This document shows positions 1 to 8,054 of a stretch of DNA of 64,000 bases, piece by piece. Origin of the DNA: RHLJ01 sp965212165 (lineage in GTDB: Bacteria > Bacteroidota > Rhodothermia > Balneolales > Balneolaceae); the NCBI GenBank assembly GCA_965212165.1, contig OZ243096.1, positions 3,162,001 to 3,226,000 of the forward strand, read 5' to 3'. The translations under genes and the position numbers were made by a program. The notes beneath the pieces are model-generated. The model ran no database searches. It saw nothing but the letters and a program-made list of their open reading frames with translations, and was not told the DNA's origin. Numbering within the stretch: the first letter of the stretch is position 1; the number at the start of each line of letters is the position of its first letter.

Positions 1-319
1 GGATGATCGATTGCTTATAAAGTTCAGGATCTAAAATATAATGTCGGCTTCGGTTCATCCCTGTTGTTCCACTTGATTCGAAAAATTCTATATTTTGAAT
101 TTCGAATTTCAAATTTGGTTGTGATATAACTGTAGCGTCTTTGAATGCTTGAATTGGTAGAAGTGGGATTTCTTGGACATCATTCGGCTTATGAACACCA
201 AGAGCTTTACAGAATTTATCATAAACAAGATTGTGTTCTTTTTGGAATTCAAAAACCTGAAGAGCTTTTTCCTTAAAAGAGATTGACTTGTCTAAAATGA
301 ATTTTGAATCGAGTGCCAT
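1..319 (-). CDS. LuxE/PaaK-family acyl-protein synthetase/acyltransferase, N-terminal part (cut by window edge)
   Basis: The reading frame opens at ATG 319 (minus) and is still open at base 1, so only about 106 N-terminal residues are visible. They contain LPIQAFKDA followed by FFESSGTTGMNRSRHYIL. The SSGTTG stretch before an RH pair is the adenylate-binding signature of the LuxE/PaaK family (ANL-type acyl-AMP-forming enzymes). LuxE proper activates fatty acids as acyl-AMP for the lux reductase; relatives in Bacteroidota are annotated only as LuxE/PaaK-family acyltransferases. The substrate cannot be inferred. The start lies 2 bases after the stop of the NHL-propeller gene, so it is probably the last visible member of the minus-strand run from gatB. 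The family call is fairly firm, the function open. Confidence 0.72.
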   Translation of the reverse strand, partial: MALDSKFILDKSISFKEKALQVFEFQKEHNLVYDKFCKALGVHKPNDVQEIPLLPIQAFKDATVISQPNLKFEIQNIEFFESSGTTGMNRSRHYILDPELYKQSII

Positions 320-321
320 AC

Positions 322-1143
322 TCAATCAACTTGTACTGTTAACACTGATTTATCGGTGAGTATATAAAACTGCCCATTCAATTTAACAACATCTTGAATT
401 ACTAAATCTTCTGGGAATAATATTTCGTCTTTTGTTTCTCTTGAATTTCTAATTCCTGAAGCGCTAATCAACCATTCTTCGCCTTTTTTATCTACAAAAA
501 GCTGAATGGCACCTTCTAATGGAAAACTCCTAACTTGAACCCCATTATAAGCAAGTTGATGATATTGCTTCGATTTCAGATCTAAAATGTATAAGTCTTT
601 ACCCATTAATTGTAAATCACTTACTTCTTTTATGACACTCGGTATCTGAAACTCATCTCGTTTATTTCCTAAGTCATCTACACTAATGATCGACTTTGAA
701 TCATTATCATAAAAGAATAACTCGTTAAAACTATTCACGCTTAAATGAGTAGGTCTAATGGGTCTACTCGAACGTGCTCTAGGATATCTTCTTAAAGTTG
801 TTAAATACTGAAACCGTCTATCAAAGATCTGAATTCTATTATTTCTATTATCTGAAACATATATTTTGAGCCCATTGGTGGCATCAATATCTATGGGTGT
901 ATCAAACTGGTAATCACCGCTACCAAGTCCACCAATTGTTTCAATTATATCACCAAGGTGATTGAGTTTTATAACTCTATTTCTACCTGATTCGACAACA
1001 AATATGAAATCTTGAGTAACATAAATTGAAGTCGGTTTTTTTAGATTTGTAAAAATAACTTCTGGACTTACAGACTTTTTTTGTGCAAAAATAGTAGTTG
1101 CACAAAAAAGTATGCCTATCAGTAAAAGAAGAAGTTTTTTCAC
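322..1143 (-). CDS. secreted NHL-repeat / 6-bladed beta-propeller protein
   Basis: A 273-residue protein with an N-terminal signal peptide (KKLLLLLIGILFCATTIFA, then Q). The body has NHL-type blades, clearest around residues 80-110 with IYVSDNRNNRIQIFD, which fits the consensus (V/I)YVxDxxNxRIQxFD. NHL propellers are scaffolds for protein, ligand or RNA binding, so no catalytic role is implied. The start is GTG; its GTGA overlaps the TGA stop of purD by 4 bases, which points to translational coupling. The LuxE-like gene begins 2 bases after its stop. The periplasmic or surface location is inferred from the signal peptide; the biological role is unknown. Confidence 0.75.
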   Translation of the reverse strand: MKKLLLLLIGILFCATTIFAQKKSVSPEVIFTNLKKPTSIYVTQDFIFVVESGRNRVIKLNHLGDIIETIGGLGSGDYQFDTPIDIDATNGLKIYVSDNRNNRIQIFDRRFQYLTTLRRYPRARSSRPIRPTHLSVNSFNELFFYDNDSKSIISVDDLGNKRDEFQIPSVIKEVSDLQLMGKDLYILDLKSKQYHQLAYNGVQVRSFPLEGAIQLFVDKKGEEWLISASGIRNSRETKDEILFPEDLVIQDVVKLNGQFYILTDKSVLTVQVD

Positions 1144-2420
1144 TCTAAATGTTTTAAACCTTTAGCACCGACATCACTTCTATAGAAAGCTTTGTCGAAG
1201 TTTATTTTATTGATCTCAGAATACGATTGGTCAATTGCTTTTTGTAACGTTTCTCCAGAACCTACCACATTCAACACTCTCCCACCATTTGATACTAACG
1301 TAACGTTTTCTGTTTTAGTCCCGGCATGAAAAATTATGGCATCTTCTACTTCATCAATTCCTGTAATCACTTTCCCTTTTTCATAAGATTCAGGATATCC
1401 TCCCGATGCCATTACGACCGCACATCTATATTGATCATCAAAATTGATTGCTGTTTCTTGAAGCTTTCCTTCCGTACATGAGGCAATTACTTCCAACAAA
1501 TCTGATTTCATTCTAGGTATAATAACCTGACATTCAGGATCTCCAAAACGACAATTATATTCTACAACCTTTGGACCTTCTTTTGTGATCATTAACCCTA
1601 CGTAGAGAATACCCTTATATGGATATCCTTCTGCTTTCATTCCATCAATAGTGGGCTTAATGATATCTCGATCTGTAATCTCTAAAACTTCTTGAGTAGC
1701 AATAGGTGCGGGTGAATAAGCTCCCATCCCACCCGTATTAAGTCCGGTATCGCCTTCACCAACCCGTTTATGATCTTGTGCATTACCTATAACTTTGAAG
1801 CTATTTCCATCACAAATTGCAAAAACGGAAGCTTCTTCGCCCTCCATGAATTCTTCAATAACCAAACGTGATGCTGCTCCACTTAAGGATCCACTTTTTA
1901 ATTCTTCAAGTGCCTCTAAAGCTTCTTGTTCTGTTTCTGGAATTAGAACTCCTTTTCCTGCTGCTAATCCATCTGCTTTTAGAACAACTGGATATTTAGC
2001 TTCTTTTTTGATGTACTCAGCTGCTTTATCAAATTCATCCTGACTGAATACTTCATATTTAGCTGTAGGAATATGATGTCTTTTCATGAAATCTTTGGCA
2101 AACTCCTTACTTCCTTCAAGCATAGCAGCCTGTTTCTTAGGACCAAAAACAGCATGATTTTTGGCTTCAAGAAAGTCGGCAATTCCTTCAACCAAAGGTT
2201 GTTCAGGACCAACAACTGTTAAATTAATATTGTTGGATTGAATGAATTCCCATACAGCATTATGGTTTGAAACATCTAAAGAGACGTTTTGGCCAAGTTC
2301 AGCTGTACCTGGATTTCCCGGAGCAATAAAAAGTGTATCGAGTTTTTGAGATTTAGCGATACCCCATGCTAATGCATGTTCTCTACCGCCACTTCCAATC
2401 AGCAAGACATTATAACTCAT
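1140..2420 (-). CDS. purD: phosphoribosylamine--glycine ligase
   Basis: Second step of de novo purine synthesis: 5-phosphoribosylamine + glycine + ATP to GAR, in the cytosol. The 426-residue length is normal for bacterial PurD. Visible are the N-terminal GSGGREHALAW (residues 9-19), the ATP-grasp lysine segment KADGLAAGKGV (148-158) and the metal/ATP-binding EYNCRFGDPECQ near residue 290. ATG at 2420 lies 3 bases downstream of the tpiA stop, so it belongs to the same minus-strand run. Other purine genes in the window (purK, purE, purB) are unlinked, so the pathway is dispersed here. The identification is secure. Confidence 0.97.
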   Translation of the reverse strand: MSYNVLLIGSGGREHALAWGIAKSQKLDTLFIAPGNPGTAELGQNVSLDVSNHNAVWEFIQSNNINLTVVGPEQPLVEGIADFLEAKNHAVFGPKKQAAMLEGSKEFAKDFMKRHHIPTAKYEVFSQDEFDKAAEYIKKEAKYPVVLKADGLAAGKGVLIPETEQEALEALEELKSGSLSGAASRLVIEEFMEGEEASVFAICDGNSFKVIGNAQDHKRVGEGDTGLNTGGMGAYSPAPIATQEVLEITDRDIIKPTIDGMKAEGYPYKGILYVGLMITKEGPKVVEYNCRFGDPECQVIIPRMKSDLLEVIASCTEGKLQETAINFDDQYRCAVVMASGGYPESYEKGKVITGIDEVEDAIIFHAGTKTENVTLVSNGGRVLNVVGSGETLQKAIDQSYSEINKINFDKAFYRSDVGAKGLKHLE

Positions 2421-2423
2421 CTT

Positions 2424-3191
2424 TTAAGAAAGTTTTTCAGCGGTGGTAATAATTTGAGCAAAGCTGTCTGCATCTAAACTTGCACCACCAATCAAGCCAC
2501 CATCAACATCTTTTTGTCCTAAAAGTTCTTCGGCATTTCCTGGTTTCATACTTCCACCATAAAGAATTCTAATTCCTTCAGCAGTATCAGCATCATAAAT
2601 ACCAGTAACTACTGACCTAATATGTGCATGCATTTCTTGTGCTTGAGCTGGACTTGCTGTTTCACCTGTTCCAATAGCCCATATTGGTTCATAAGCGATT
2701 ACAACACTTAATGCATCGTTCTCATTAATTCCTTCAAAAGCAGCTGTGATTTGATCTTTAACCAAGTCGAAATGAACATCAGCTCTACGTTGATCAAGTG
2801 TTTCACCAACACAAACAACCGGACCTAAATCGTGCTCAAGTGCTTTATGAATTTTTTTATTTACACTTGCATCTGTTTCGCCAAAATATTCTCTACGTTC
2901 TGAATGGCCGATGAGCACGTAAGTACAACCAGCTTCGGTAAGCATTGAAGCACTCACTTCACCAGTAAAAGCACCATTATCTTCAAAATGAAAATTCTGA
3001 GCTCCCACTTCAATATCAGTATCATGTAAGTAATTAACCGACATTGAAAGTGATACAGATGGTGGACATACTAAAACATCTACATCTTCAGAAACTTCTG
3101 CTTTCCTTTCTTTTAAGCCTTCTAAGAGTGCTGCTGCATCAGAAGGTCCACAATTCATTTTCCAGTTTCCTGCTATTAAAAATCGACGCAT
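2424..3191 (-). CDS. tpiA: triosephosphate isomerase
   Basis: Interconverts dihydroxyacetone phosphate and glyceraldehyde 3-phosphate in glycolysis and gluconeogenesis. The 255-residue TIM barrel has AGNWKMN (catalytic Lys11), IGHSERR with the electrophilic His96, the loop YEPIWAIGTG with the catalytic Glu168, and the phosphate-binding YGGS at 211-214. No key residue is missing. It lies between a thioredoxin-fold lipoprotein and purD with gaps of 13 and 3 bases, so it is probably transcribed with them. The other lower-glycolysis genes seen here, pgk and pckA, are elsewhere in the window. Confidence 0.97.
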   Translation of the reverse strand: MRRFLIAGNWKMNCGPSDAAALLEGLKERKAEVSEDVDVLVCPPSVSLSMSVNYLHDTDIEVGAQNFHFEDNGAFTGEVSASMLTEAGCTYVLIGHSERREYFGETDASVNKKIHKALEHDLGPVVCVGETLDQRRADVHFDLVKDQITAAFEGINENDALSVVIAYEPIWAIGTGETASPAQAQEMHAHIRSVVTGIYDADTAEGIRILYGGSMKPGNAEELLGQKDVDGGLIGGASLDADSFAQIITTAEKLS

Positions 3192-3204
3192 AATATTGTT
3201 TGTT

Positions 3205-4563
3205 TTAGTTGTTCTTTAAAGTACTTGTTATTGCTGGTATGATTTCATCAAATTCTTCACCAACGAATTTCCTTACAATCTTGCCCTCACTATTCACAAG
3301 CATACGAGTCGGGAAAAATTGAATATTAAAGTCTTCAATTAACTCTTGTTTGTTGAAAGATGGAGGATCAGCAAGCTCCCAATATCTATCTCTTTCCTGA
3401 AAGAATGCAATAATTGTATTTACACTTTGATCAAATGGGATGGTGATATATTCTAATCCACTTCTATTATAGATCTGATAAATTACTGTAGCTTCTTCAT
3501 ATTGAGATTGATAAAGCTGATCTGCCATTGGGGTAAATTCAAGAATATAAGGCTTACCAATCATGCTTGAATTTGAAATTGTATCCCCATCACTTGTAAT
3601 GAAACTAAATTCAGGAATATCTAAACCAGGTGCTAAATATGAAATTTCATAGCGTAGACTTTTATACCAAAAAGAGGGTTCGGCTCCCCTTTCATTGTAT
3701 TTAGAATTATATCGCTCCAACAATCTGTCTGCATCTTCTACTCTTGCACTATCAAAATTAATTTTGACTATAGATTGATCAATAGCTTGTATAATTTCAT
3801 TTTGATCTGTTAGTGTCTTTAGTGAATCCAAATAAGAAAGTGTTTTGTCTAATCCCTTTACCTCAGCTAAGAAGTCTTTTCCTTTTGTAATAGCTAGACC
3901 AAAAGCTAAGTCTTCATCAAATGATTGATTAAGCTTCTCAAACATCTGAACTTTGTCATATCTATCTAATAGATTAATCATCCCTTCAAGAGCAAATTTA
4001 GAAGCAACTGTTCCTTTTCTTTCTTCAAATACTTCCCAATACAGATCTACCCATTTTTGAAGTTCAAATGGTATTATTTCTTCAGGAACTTGACCCGCTA
4101 ATATATATCTATTAGTGAGTTGGAAGCCTCTTTCAACTCTATCATAAACTGCCATAGCTCTACTCTCTCTAGAATCAATAGAATAGGTTTCTTCAAAATT
4201 TGGAAAAGATCCAGAGATATTTACAGTGTCATCTTCCGATAAAATAACTCTTAATGTGGTAATATTAATGCCATTTCTAGATACTTGAAGAGGGTAAGCC
4301 CCTTCTTGATCTAACGTGACTGATCCATTTATCCGTCCTGTAGTATCTGTGATTCCAAAGAAAATAGTATCTGCTGCTGCAGCCGCATTCGGTCGATTAT
4401 AAACCAGCACATTGAAATTCGAAAAATCATTGGTTGTATAAACCGAATCATCTACTGTAAAATGTATGTTTATAAACGTAGGTTTTAACTCTTTTTCCTG
4501 TTTTGCAGAACACGCGGTCCCAAACATCATACCTATGAAAAGTGTCCAAAGAATTTGTTTCAT
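3205..4563 (-). CDS. lipoprotein with C-terminal thioredoxin-like fold lacking the CxxC motif
   Basis: A 452-residue protein with a lipoprotein signal (lipobox GTAC, Cys18). A helical/beta middle region of unknown type is followed from about residue 310 by a TlpA/AhpC-like domain (IPEFSF, then GKPYILEFTPMADQLYQSQYEE). In a redox-active member the segment after ILEF would hold WCxxC; here no cysteine is present. The cis-proline region FFPTRMLV is kept. It is therefore likely a redox-inactive thioredoxin-fold protein, perhaps binding or structural. This resembles the DUF4369/TlpA-type lipoproteins of Bacteroidota in layout. It sits between gatB and tpiA; the association looks positional rather than functional. 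Confidence 0.7.
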   Translation of the reverse strand: MKQILWTLFIGMMFGTACSAKQEKELKPTFINIHFTVDDSVYTTNDFSNFNVLVYNRPNAAAAADTIFFGITDTTGRINGSVTLDQEGAYPLQVSRNGINITTLRVILSEDDTVNISGSFPNFEETYSIDSRESRAMAVYDRVERGFQLTNRYILAGQVPEEIIPFELQKWVDLYWEVFEERKGTVASKFALEGMINLLDRYDKVQMFEKLNQSFDEDLAFGLAITKGKDFLAEVKGLDKTLSYLDSLKTLTDQNEIIQAIDQSIVKINFDSARVEDADRLLERYNSKYNERGAEPSFWYKSLRYEISYLAPGLDIPEFSFITSDGDTISNSSMIGKPYILEFTPMADQLYQSQYEEATVIYQIYNRSGLEYITIPFDQSVNTIIAFFQERDRYWELADPPSFNKQELIEDFNIQFFPTRMLVNSEGKIVRKFVGEEFDEIIPAITSTLKNN

Positions 4564-4572
4564 ACTCTTAAA

Positions 4573-6021
4573 TTATCCTTCTAGCTTTTTGGCAACCATT
4601 TCGGTAACCATTTTTGGGTTTGCCTTACCTTTAGAAGCCTTCATAGCCTGTCCGACAAAAAATCCCATTAATTGTTTTTTCCCATCTCTGTAACGTTGTA
4701 CCTCATCAGGGTTGTTTGCAATAATTTCATCCACAAGTTCTTCCAAGAATCCTGTATCAGAAACCTGTAATAAATTCATTTCCTTTGCTAATTCTTCAGC
4801 AGATTTATCTCCTTCAACCATTGCATTGAAGATAGTTTGCATAGCAGATGAATTAACTTTGTCATCTTCTTTTAGTTTAATGAGCTCCGAAAGGCGTTGA
4901 GGAGCAATTGAAAACTCACCAATATCTATACTTTGTTCGTTCAAAATTCTAAGAACTTCACTCAAAACCATATTAGAAGCAGCTTTTGCATTACCTGAGT
5001 AATCTGCAACCGCTTCAAAATAATCAGCTAAATATCGGTTTTCTGTTAATGTAATTGCATCAACTTCACTCATTCCGAATTGCTCAACGAAACGTTTCTG
5101 ACGAACATCAGCTAATTCAGGAAGTTCTGATTTAATTTCATCTAGCAATTGGCTGGTAACAATAATTGGCGGAAGATCAGGCTCGGGGAAATACCGATAA
5201 TCATGTGCTTCTTCTTTCGATCGCATTGGCCGAGATTGAAGCTTTGAAGTATCCCATAATCGAGTTTGTTGAACTACTTCTCCTCCACCATCAATCAATT
5301 CAATTTGACGATAAATTTCATATTCAATGGCTTTTTCTACATTCCTGAACGAGTTCATATTTTTGAGCTCGGTTCTTGTTCCGAGTTTTTCTTGTCCTCG
5401 TGGACGGACTGATACGTTTGCATCACAACGCAAACTACCCTCTTCCATATTTCCATCACAAATCTCTAGGTACTGAACGATTTGTTTAATCTTACTCAAA
5501 TATGCATATGCTTCTTGAGGAGTTCTTAAATCAGGTTCGGATACAATCTCGATCAGCGGAGTTCCAGCACGATTTAAGTCAACTAAGGTGTTATATGGAT
5601 CCTGATCGTGAATCGATTTCCCTGCATCTTCTTCCATATGGATGCGAGTAATGCCGATACGTTTATCATACTCTTCAAGTTCGATATCTAGGAATCCATC
5701 ATGACAAATAGGTGTATCAAATTGAGAGATCTGATAACCTTTAGGTAAATCAGGATAAAAATAGTTTTTACGAGCAAAAATAGAACGTGGTGCGATACCA
5801 CAATTGGTAGCCAATCCCATTTTTATGATATAACGAACAAGATTTTCGTTAACCACAGGAAGTGTTCCGGGGTGCCCAAGACAAAGTGGTGTAACTTGCG
5901 TATTTGGAGCTTCACCATAAATGGCTGCTACCGATGCAAATGCTTTACTTTTAGTTAATAACTGGGCGTGTACTTCAAGGCCAATAACTGCCTCAAATCG
6001 TTCGTGCGCAATTGTACTCAT
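4573..6021 (-). CDS. gatB: Asp-tRNA(Asn)/Glu-tRNA(Gln) amidotransferase subunit B
   Basis: Subunit B of GatCAB, which holds the mischarged tRNA and, with GatA-derived ammonia, converts Glu-tRNA(Gln) or Asp-tRNA(Asn) to the amidated form. At 482 residues it is full length. Visible are the N-terminal GLEVHAQLLTKSKAF, the DLPKGYQISQFDTPI segment of the kinase-like cradle, YRYFPEPDLPPI in the middle, and a C-terminal YqeY-like tail domain ending in VGQAMKASKGKANP. It begins the minus-strand run that continues to the window edge; gatA and gatC are not in the window. The upstream side (6022 onward) is the repeat-rich region around the GIY-YIG gene. Confidence 0.97.
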   Translation of the reverse strand: MSTIAHERFEAVIGLEVHAQLLTKSKAFASVAAIYGEAPNTQVTPLCLGHPGTLPVVNENLVRYIIKMGLATNCGIAPRSIFARKNYFYPDLPKGYQISQFDTPICHDGFLDIELEEYDKRIGITRIHMEEDAGKSIHDQDPYNTLVDLNRAGTPLIEIVSEPDLRTPQEAYAYLSKIKQIVQYLEICDGNMEEGSLRCDANVSVRPRGQEKLGTRTELKNMNSFRNVEKAIEYEIYRQIELIDGGGEVVQQTRLWDTSKLQSRPMRSKEEAHDYRYFPEPDLPPIIVTSQLLDEIKSELPELADVRQKRFVEQFGMSEVDAITLTENRYLADYFEAVADYSGNAKAASNMVLSEVLRILNEQSIDIGEFSIAPQRLSELIKLKEDDKVNSSAMQTIFNAMVEGDKSAEELAKEMNLLQVSDTGFLEELVDEIIANNPDEVQRYRDGKKQLMGFFVGQAMKASKGKANPKMVTEMVAKKLEG

Positions 6022-6126
6022 TCAATAGTTATTTCAGTCGACATTAAAGACTATAAAGATATTAAAGTTGAAGGTGAGATATAAGTTTAGTTTTGAGTTT
6101 TGAGGGGTGAGTTTATTAATAAATTA

Positions 6127-6154
6127 GTCATCCTGAGCGTAAGCTGAGGATCTT
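6127..6154. repeat. dispersed palindromic repeat unit (TCATCCTGAGC...GAGGATC type)
   Basis: The sequence GTCATCCTGAGCG...CTGAGGATCTT forms an imperfect hairpin: TCCTGAGC against GCTGAGGA differs at one position. Repeats of the form TCATCCTGAGCG..GAAGGATCT are a familiar type of dispersed intergenic palindrome in many bacterial genomes. This is the first of several palindromic units packed between gatB and the GIY-YIG gene. Copy number elsewhere in the genome cannot be seen here. Confidence 0.5.
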
Positions 6155-6172
6155 AACAAATATTCGGCAAGA

Positions 6173-6204
6173 TTCTTCGTCACGAGCCTTCGGGTGAGAA
6201 GTAA
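6173..6204. repeat. imperfect palindromic unit
   Basis: CTTCGTCAC and GTGAGAAG face each other across the short spacer GAGCCTTCGG, giving a hairpin with one bulged base. It sits between the preceding TCATCCTGAG-type unit and the TGTCATTTCGA-type units, and looks like a degraded member of the same repeat community. No coding potential is visible. Confidence 0.35.
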
Positions 6205-6278
6205 CAGGTAGAATAATGTAGCTAAAAATATAACCCACAATCTCTATCGGTTCGCAGGACCCACTAGTTGGCGGAGAC

Positions 6279-6329
6279 TGAGAAATCTAAAGATTTCAGA
6301 AACTTGATGGAAATTTTTTAGATTTCTCA
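6279..6329. repeat. perfect 13-bp inverted repeat TGAGAAATCTAAA / TTTAGATTTCTCA
   Basis: TGAGAAATCTAAA at 6279-6291 is perfectly complementary to TTTAGATTTCTCA at 6317-6329. GAGAAATCT is the outer end of the TGTCATTTCGA...GAGAAATCT repeat family also found at 6320-6358 and 6736-6765, so this looks like two repeat ends placed head to head. It lies just before the GIY-YIG gene. Confidence 0.6.
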
Positions 6330-6358
6330 CCTCCTTCGGAGGATTCGAAATGACAAAA
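6320..6358 (-). repeat. left terminal repeat of the GIY-YIG cassette
   Basis: Read on the minus strand, this is TTTTGTCATTTCGAATCC-hairpin-GTGAGAAATCT, with a perfect hairpin CCTCC-TTC-GGAGG at 6330-6342. Its outer blocks (TTTTGTCATTTCGA and GAGAAATCT) are repeated in inverted orientation at 6736-6765 on the other side of the GIY-YIG gene. The pair therefore brackets the gene like terminal inverted repeats. Confidence 0.65.
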
Positions 6359-6381
6359 GAGAAGTGATAAAAAATTATTTC

Positions 6382-6732
6382 ATGCCCTATTACACATACA
6401 TAACAACCAATGCTACCAAAAATACTTTGTATGTCGGTATGACAAATGATATTCCTTCGAGAATTTTAGAGCATGGGTTAAATGCAGGCGATAAAAAGAC
6501 TTTCGCTGGTAAATATTATTGTTACAATCTTATTTACTATGAAGAGTTCAAATATGTAAATGATGCGATTCAAAGAGAGAAAGAAATTAAAAAATGGAGG
6601 CGGGAGAAAAAAGAACATTTGATTGAGTCAACTAATCCTGATTGGAAATTCTTGAATGAAGGACTTGGGCTGTACCCTTTTGGTGATTATTCAGATCAGA
6701 GAAATATTCAGAACCGAAGAGATACTGTTTAA
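6382..6732 (+). CDS. single-domain GIY-YIG nuclease family protein
   Basis: About 116 residues that are almost entirely one GIY-YIG domain: YTYI...LYVGMT (the GIY and YIG elements, here YTY and YVG), the arginine in IPSRILEH, the metal-ligand glutamate region REKEIKKWRR, and the closing STNPDWKFL. No DNA-binding domain is added, as in the YhbQ/UPF0213 group. A GTG at 6364 would add six residues, but family members start close to MPYYTYI, so ATG 6382 is chosen. The gene lies between facing copies of the TGTCATTTCGA...GAGAAATCT repeat and close to other palindromes. It may cleave or mobilise repeat DNA; that is inference only. Confidence 0.85.
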   Translation: MPYYTYITTNATKNTLYVGMTNDIPSRILEHGLNAGDKKTFAGKYYCYNLIYYEEFKYVNDAIQREKEIKKWRREKKEHLIESTNPDWKFLNEGLGLYPFGDYSDQRNIQNRRDTV

Positions 6733-6735
6733 TAA

Positions 6736-6765
6736 TTTTGTCATTTCGACCAGAGGGAGAAATCT
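6736..6765 (+). repeat. right terminal repeat of the GIY-YIG cassette
   Basis: TTTTGTCATTTCGACC...GGGAGAAATCT, starting 4 bases after the GIY-YIG stop. It is the inverted partner of the unit at 6320-6358: identical TTTTGTCATTTCGA inner block and GAGAAATCT outer block, with a shorter and weaker central hairpin. It ends about 20 bases from the stop codon of the RsmB-like gene. Confidence 0.65.
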
Positions 6766-6786
6766 AAAGAGTTATTTTAATAACAG

Positions 6787-7965
6787 TTACTGGCTTCTTC
6801 TTAATACCGAAACAAACATCGAATCCGCCTTATCCCGATAACCGGTTATAACTTCAGATTTTATCTCCTCAAGCCCATATTTTGATACTATATAATCCAC
6901 ATTCTCCTCATTTTCTCTTTTGAATACTGAGCACGTGATATATACTAGAAAACCATCTTTTTTAAGATGAGGAACTGCATTCGAAACAATCCTTCTTTGA
7001 AGTTCCGAGTATTTTGAGATCTGCTTTTCTTTAAAATTGAATAATTGCTCCGGTGTTCTACTCCAAGTTCCACTACCACTGCATGGCAAATCTGCAATAA
7101 TTACATCAAATGGAGAATTGGAGATATTAGATTGAATCCTAGTTAAATCAACCTTAAAACGATCATATTTTTTGATACCGGCTGATTTAAATCGAGTATC
7201 TAAATTATGTAGAATTGAATCACGAATATCAGAAACACTAAGCTTGATAGTAGAGTTAATATCGAATGCCATTAATGATTTTCCACCACTAGCTGCACAG
7301 CAATCCCATACTTTCAACTCACTTTCTAGCAATACTTCAGATAAAAAACCCCCTACTTTTTGAGAGCTTAAGTCCTGAATAACAATTTCAGAATCTATGT
7401 TAAGAATTTGATCTAATTTTGAATTTCCTTCTACTGAAATGGTTGTATCTGAAATTTCATTAAATAGAATTTCATGTCTTTCCAATTTTGAGATCACAGA
7501 ATCCTTCTTTCCTGGCCGAATTCGAAAAAATACACTCGGTTTTATAAAAAAGGATCTAGCATATCCATCAAATTCGATACCTATACTTAGTTCATTTTTC
7601 CAAGGAAAAAAAGTGTCAAGAAGACCTTCAGCATTTAATCCAATCTGTTCTGCTTTTACTGCGAAACTCGAATCTGCAAGTTCGTTCCATTCTGGTTTAT
7701 GTGTTTCTAGCATTGGGTTTGAGCCTGATGAACTAAGGAAAATCCCAACAAGCACTTTCTCTTCCATTGTAAAATCAGGGAATGCTTTTCCAGTTCTTAA
7801 ATATTGATAACAATAGTCAGATATTAATCGACGGTCTCTTGAACCATATTTTTTATGTTTTGAGAAAAATCGTTTAATGAATAACGAAAATGGAGTTTTC
7901 CCATCATATTCAGATAATATTTTTACAGCAGAGTTTAAGTAAGAATGAAATCGGCTCATGCTCAA
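6787..7965 (-). CDS. RsmB/NOP2-family rRNA (cytosine-C5)-methyltransferase
   Basis: A SAM-dependent m5C methyltransferase of 392 residues. The N-terminal 150 residues form the NusB-like/RNA-binding region. The Rossmann domain starts near residue 200, with the SAM loop VWDCCAASGGKS (219-230), DLPCSGSGTWSRTPEQ with one catalytic cysteine (Cys295), and ITCSVFKREN with the other (Cys345). Both cysteines of the RsmB mechanism are present. It is likely to modify 16S rRNA, but the exact position cannot be told from sequence, so no symbol is given. A TAnnTTTG-type -7 element lies just upstream. Its 3' end abuts the GIY-YIG cassette. Confidence 0.88.
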   Translation of the reverse strand: MSMSRFHSYLNSAVKILSEYDGKTPFSLFIKRFFSKHKKYGSRDRRLISDYCYQYLRTGKAFPDFTMEEKVLVGIFLSSSGSNPMLETHKPEWNELADSSFAVKAEQIGLNAEGLLDTFFPWKNELSIGIEFDGYARSFFIKPSVFFRIRPGKKDSVISKLERHEILFNEISDTTISVEGNSKLDQILNIDSEIVIQDLSSQKVGGFLSEVLLESELKVWDCCAASGGKSLMAFDINSTIKLSVSDIRDSILHNLDTRFKSAGIKKYDRFKVDLTRIQSNISNSPFDVIIADLPCSGSGTWSRTPEQLFNFKEKQISKYSELQRRIVSNAVPHLKKDGFLVYITCSVFKRENEENVDYIVSKYGLEEIKSEVITGYRDKADSMFVSVLRRSQ

Positions 7966-7991
7966 TGATATTAAACTTGGTACTCAGATTG

Positions 7992-7999
7992 CAAAGTTA
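7992..7999 (-). promoter_or_regulatory. putative -7 promoter element for the RsmB-like gene
   Basis: On the minus strand this reads TAACTTTG, matching the Bacteroidota sigma-70-type -7 consensus TAnnTTTG, followed by C. It would start transcription about 20 bases before ATG 7965. No good TTG -33 element is seen at the usual 19-21 base spacing, so support is partial. Confidence 0.35.
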
Positions 8000-8054
8000 A
8001 TATGACTAATTAACTATCGTTTTGTATGTTCAAAGAAACCAAGTATCTGACTCA

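Noticed and set aside
6364..6381. GTG start for the GIY-YIG gene
   Set aside because: Family members begin near MPYYTYI, and the ATG at 6382 fits; the GTG would lie almost in the left repeat.
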